From assembly GCA_043801935.1 (NCBI GenBank), contig JAZDLO010000022.1, forward strand, positions 1 to 43,307: DNA of 43,307 nt. Reading direction: 5' to 3'. This DNA is from JAZDLO01 sp043801935. GTDB taxonomy: Bacteria; Actinomycetota; Thermoleophilia; RBG-16-64-13. The notes under the pieces were generated by a model. The model had not been told where the DNA came from. It ran no database searches and was given only the letters and a program-made list of their open reading frames with translations. Shown piece by piece: positions 41,704 through 43,307 of this stretch. Position 1 is the stretch's first letter, and every line of letters starts with the position of its first letter. Position numbers and translations under genes: made by a program.

Positions 41704-42200
41704 GCATCGAGGTCGCCCGGGGGGACGAGATAGGCATCGTGCTGACGCTGATCGAGGAGTTGCTCGTCGAATTGGGCGAGGAGGGACGGGAATTCTCCGG
41801 GATCGATCGAGAGAAGCTACGCAGGGATATCCAACGCAACATCGGCACGGAGCCGGGTCCGCCTTCAGGTACCGCACGGTTTTGGGCTCTCCTGGCCAAG
41901 GATGAGGGCGGTACCGTTCTCGGAGTGCTCACGCTGTCGCGCAGCTTCGCTCTCTACGCCGGTGGAGAATACGGCGTGATCGATGAGATGTACGTCAGGC
42001 CGGAGCACCGGTGCCGGGGGATCGGGCGGGAATTGGTCGACGGGGCAGTGGCCATGGCGCGGCAGCAGGGATGGTTCCGCCTGGACGTCGCCGCGCCGCA
42101 GGACAGGCGGGGCGAGCGGGCAGCGCGTTTCTACGAGAAGCTGGGCTTCGAGTTCACGGGGCCCAAGCTGCGGCTTCTGGTGGGGTGCGGCGTTGACTGA
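41700..42200 (+). CDS. GNAT-family N-acetyltransferase
   Basis: 166 residues, ATG with GGAG five bases upstream. GNAT fold with the acetyl-CoA motif A (IDEMYVRPEHRCRGIGRELV), where RCRGIG is the Q/RxxGxG/A loop, and motif B AARFYEKLGFEFTG. Substrate unknown. Its 3' end overlaps the TTG start of the P-type ATPase by eight bases, so the two are probably translated together. Confidence 0.85.
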   Translation: MSIEVARGDEIGIVLTLIEELLVELGEEGREFSGIDREKLRRDIQRNIGTEPGPPSGTARFWALLAKDEGGTVLGVLTLSRSFALYAGGEYGVIDEMYVRPEHRCRGIGRELVDGAVAMARQQGWFRLDVAAPQDRRGERAARFYEKLGFEFTGPKLRLLVGCGVD

Positions 42201-43307
42201 CTGGTATCGCCTCACAGCGGATGAAGCCCTCCGCGAGACAGGAAGCGATTCGCGCGGCCTGACCGAGCAAGAGGCCGAGCGGCGCATGGCCGAACACGGA
42301 CCCAACGAGCTCGCCGAGGTCGGAGTCAAGAGTCCCTGGCGCATCCTGGGCGAGCAGTTCACTTCCCTGCTCATCGTCATCCTGATAATCGCCGCCATAG
42401 CATCCGCGGCTCTCGGTGATTACAAAGACGCCATCGCGATCATGGCGATCGTCATCCTCAACGCCTTGTTGGGATATCGACAGGAATACCGGGCCGAGAA
42501 GACGATGAGCGCGCTTCGCAAGCTGGCCACCCCGGTAGTGCGGGCACGGCGCGACGGCCGGATCCGGGAGGTCCCCGCCCGAGAGCTCGTTCCGGGGGAC
42601 ATCGTCCTGATGGAGGCGGGGAATCTGGTGCCGGCCGACTGCAGGCTTATCGAATCGGCCAGTCTGCGCGTACAGGAATCCGCACTTACCGGGGAGTCGG
42701 AGCCGGTAGAGAAGACCGTCGGGCCGCTTCGCCAGGCGGAGATCCCCTTGGCCGACCGGCTCAACATGCTGTTCATGGGTACCGCCGCCGCCTACGGACG
42801 AGCAGAAGCCGTCGTGGTGGCCACCGGCATGGACACCGAGCTCGGCAAGATAGCCGGGATGATCCAGGGGCTGGAACGGGAGCCCACCCCGCTGCAGAAG
42901 CGGCTCAGCCAACTCGGCCGCTGGCTGGCGGTGGGCGCTCTGGCGCTGGTGATCATCATCTTCGCGGAGGGGCTGGTGCAAGGCGAGGGTGTCCGCATCA
43001 TGTTTCTGACGGCAGTGAGCATGGCCGTCGCCGCGGTGCCCGAAGGACTGCCGGCCATCGTCACCATCTCTCTGTCGCTGGGGGCGCAGAGGATGCTTCG
43101 CCGTCACGCGCTCATCCGCAAGTTGCCGGCGGTCGAGACACTGGGCTCGGTCACCGTCATCTGTTCGGACAAGACAGGGACGCTCACCGAGAACCGCATG
43201 ACCGTGATCATTCTCGGCGTCTCCGGTGATGAAGTCGACCTCACGCAGGAGATGAGGCATGGACACCCCGCGCCCCTGGCGGCCGCCGACGCCGGCCGGG
43301 CCGCCCA
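42193..43307 (+). CDS. Cation-transporting P-type ATPase, Ca2+ (PII) type, N-terminal part
   Basis: TTG start at 42193 (GGTGGGG upstream); 371 codons are visible before the window ends. N-terminal cation-ATPase domain (GLTEQEAERRMAEHGPNEL), TM1-2 (FTSLLIVILIIAAIASAALGD), and an actuator domain with VPGDIVLMEAGNLVPADCR and SALTGESEPVEK. TM4 carries the ion-binding motif VAAVPEGLPAI, characteristic of Ca2+/Na+,K+-type pumps. The phosphorylation motif DKTGTLT begins at Asp326 (base 43168). It uses ATP to extrude a cation, most likely Ca2+. The remaining ~500 residues lie outside the window. Confidence 0.9.
   Translation, partial: MTDWYRLTADEALRETGSDSRGLTEQEAERRMAEHGPNELAEVGVKSPWRILGEQFTSLLIVILIIAAIASAALGDYKDAIAIMAIVILNALLGYRQEYRAEKTMSALRKLATPVVRARRDGRIREVPARELVPGDIVLMEAGNLVPADCRLIESASLRVQESALTGESEPVEKTVGPLRQAEIPLADRLNMLFMGTAAAYGRAEAVVVATGMDTELGKIAGMIQGLEREPTPLQKRLSQLGRWLAVGALALVIIIFAEGLVQGEGVRIMFLTAVSMAVAAVPEGLPAIVTISLSLGAQRMLRRHALIRKLPAVETLGSVTVICSDKTGTLTENRMTVIILGVSGDEVDLTQEMRHGHPAPLAAADAGRAA

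Overview
This is about 43.3 kb of high-GC bacterial DNA with dense coding on both strands, short intergenic gaps and frequent GTG/TTG starts. Several exported proteins carry Thr/Ser-rich linkers right after a lipobox or membrane anchor, and two are twin-arginine lipoproteins. There is an LCP cell-wall enzyme with a LytR_C region. Together with oxygen-sensitive or anaerobe-associated families (transhydroxylase-type molybdoenzyme, corrinoid/UroD methyltransferase pair, DUF4914), this suggests an anaerobic high-GC actinobacterium-like organism, probably uncultured. That placement is inference; no rRNA or tRNA gene is present to confirm it. The first ~160 bases have visibly lower GC and may be a foreign or misjoined edge.

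Layout. 1-8.8 kb: a clipped gene end, a membrane-anchored hypothetical protein, an LCP-LytR_C protein, two MFS transporters, a DUF2721 membrane protein, a DUF1295 membrane protein, a DUF6125-like protein coupled to a small lipoprotein, and a two-TM protein with a Cys-Pro-Gly repeat. 8.9-15.6 kb: two PLP aminotransferases flanking three MFS transporters. Two of these transporters plus the one at 2983 form a paralogous trio. 15.6-19.6 kb: an ACMSD-type amidohydrolase/decarboxylase, TypA/BipA, and a Thr-rich lipoprotein. 19.8-36.2 kb: a catabolic island on the plus strand. 36.3-40.0 kb (minus): purC with a possible small leader gene, a GmhB-like phosphatase and a frameshifted DUF4914 gene. 40.2-43.3 kb (plus): a DEAD-box helicase, a GNAT acetyltransferase and the N-terminal part of a Ca2+-type P-ATPase.

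The catabolic island is the main interest. It holds a small and a large subunit strongly resembling pyrogallol-phloroglucinol transhydroxylase (AthS/AthL), separated by an MBL-fold hydrolase. Immediately before athS lies the scar of a second AthL-like gene, of which only the first ~24 and last ~60 codons survive. Downstream are two near-duplicate modules, each with a Tat-exported type-I solute-binding lipoprotein and a CocE/NonD-type alpha/beta hydrolase. With them come a DUF6483 protein, an MscS channel, a corrinoid protein, a UroD-type methyltransferase with an altered zinc motif, and a second ACMSD-type amidohydrolase. A coherent reading (inference) is anaerobic use of methoxylated or polyhydroxylated aromatics: uptake, O-demethylation, decarboxylation, transhydroxylation and later hydrolytic steps. 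No phloroglucinol reductase, corrinoid reactivase, or ABC permease/ATPase is seen in the window.
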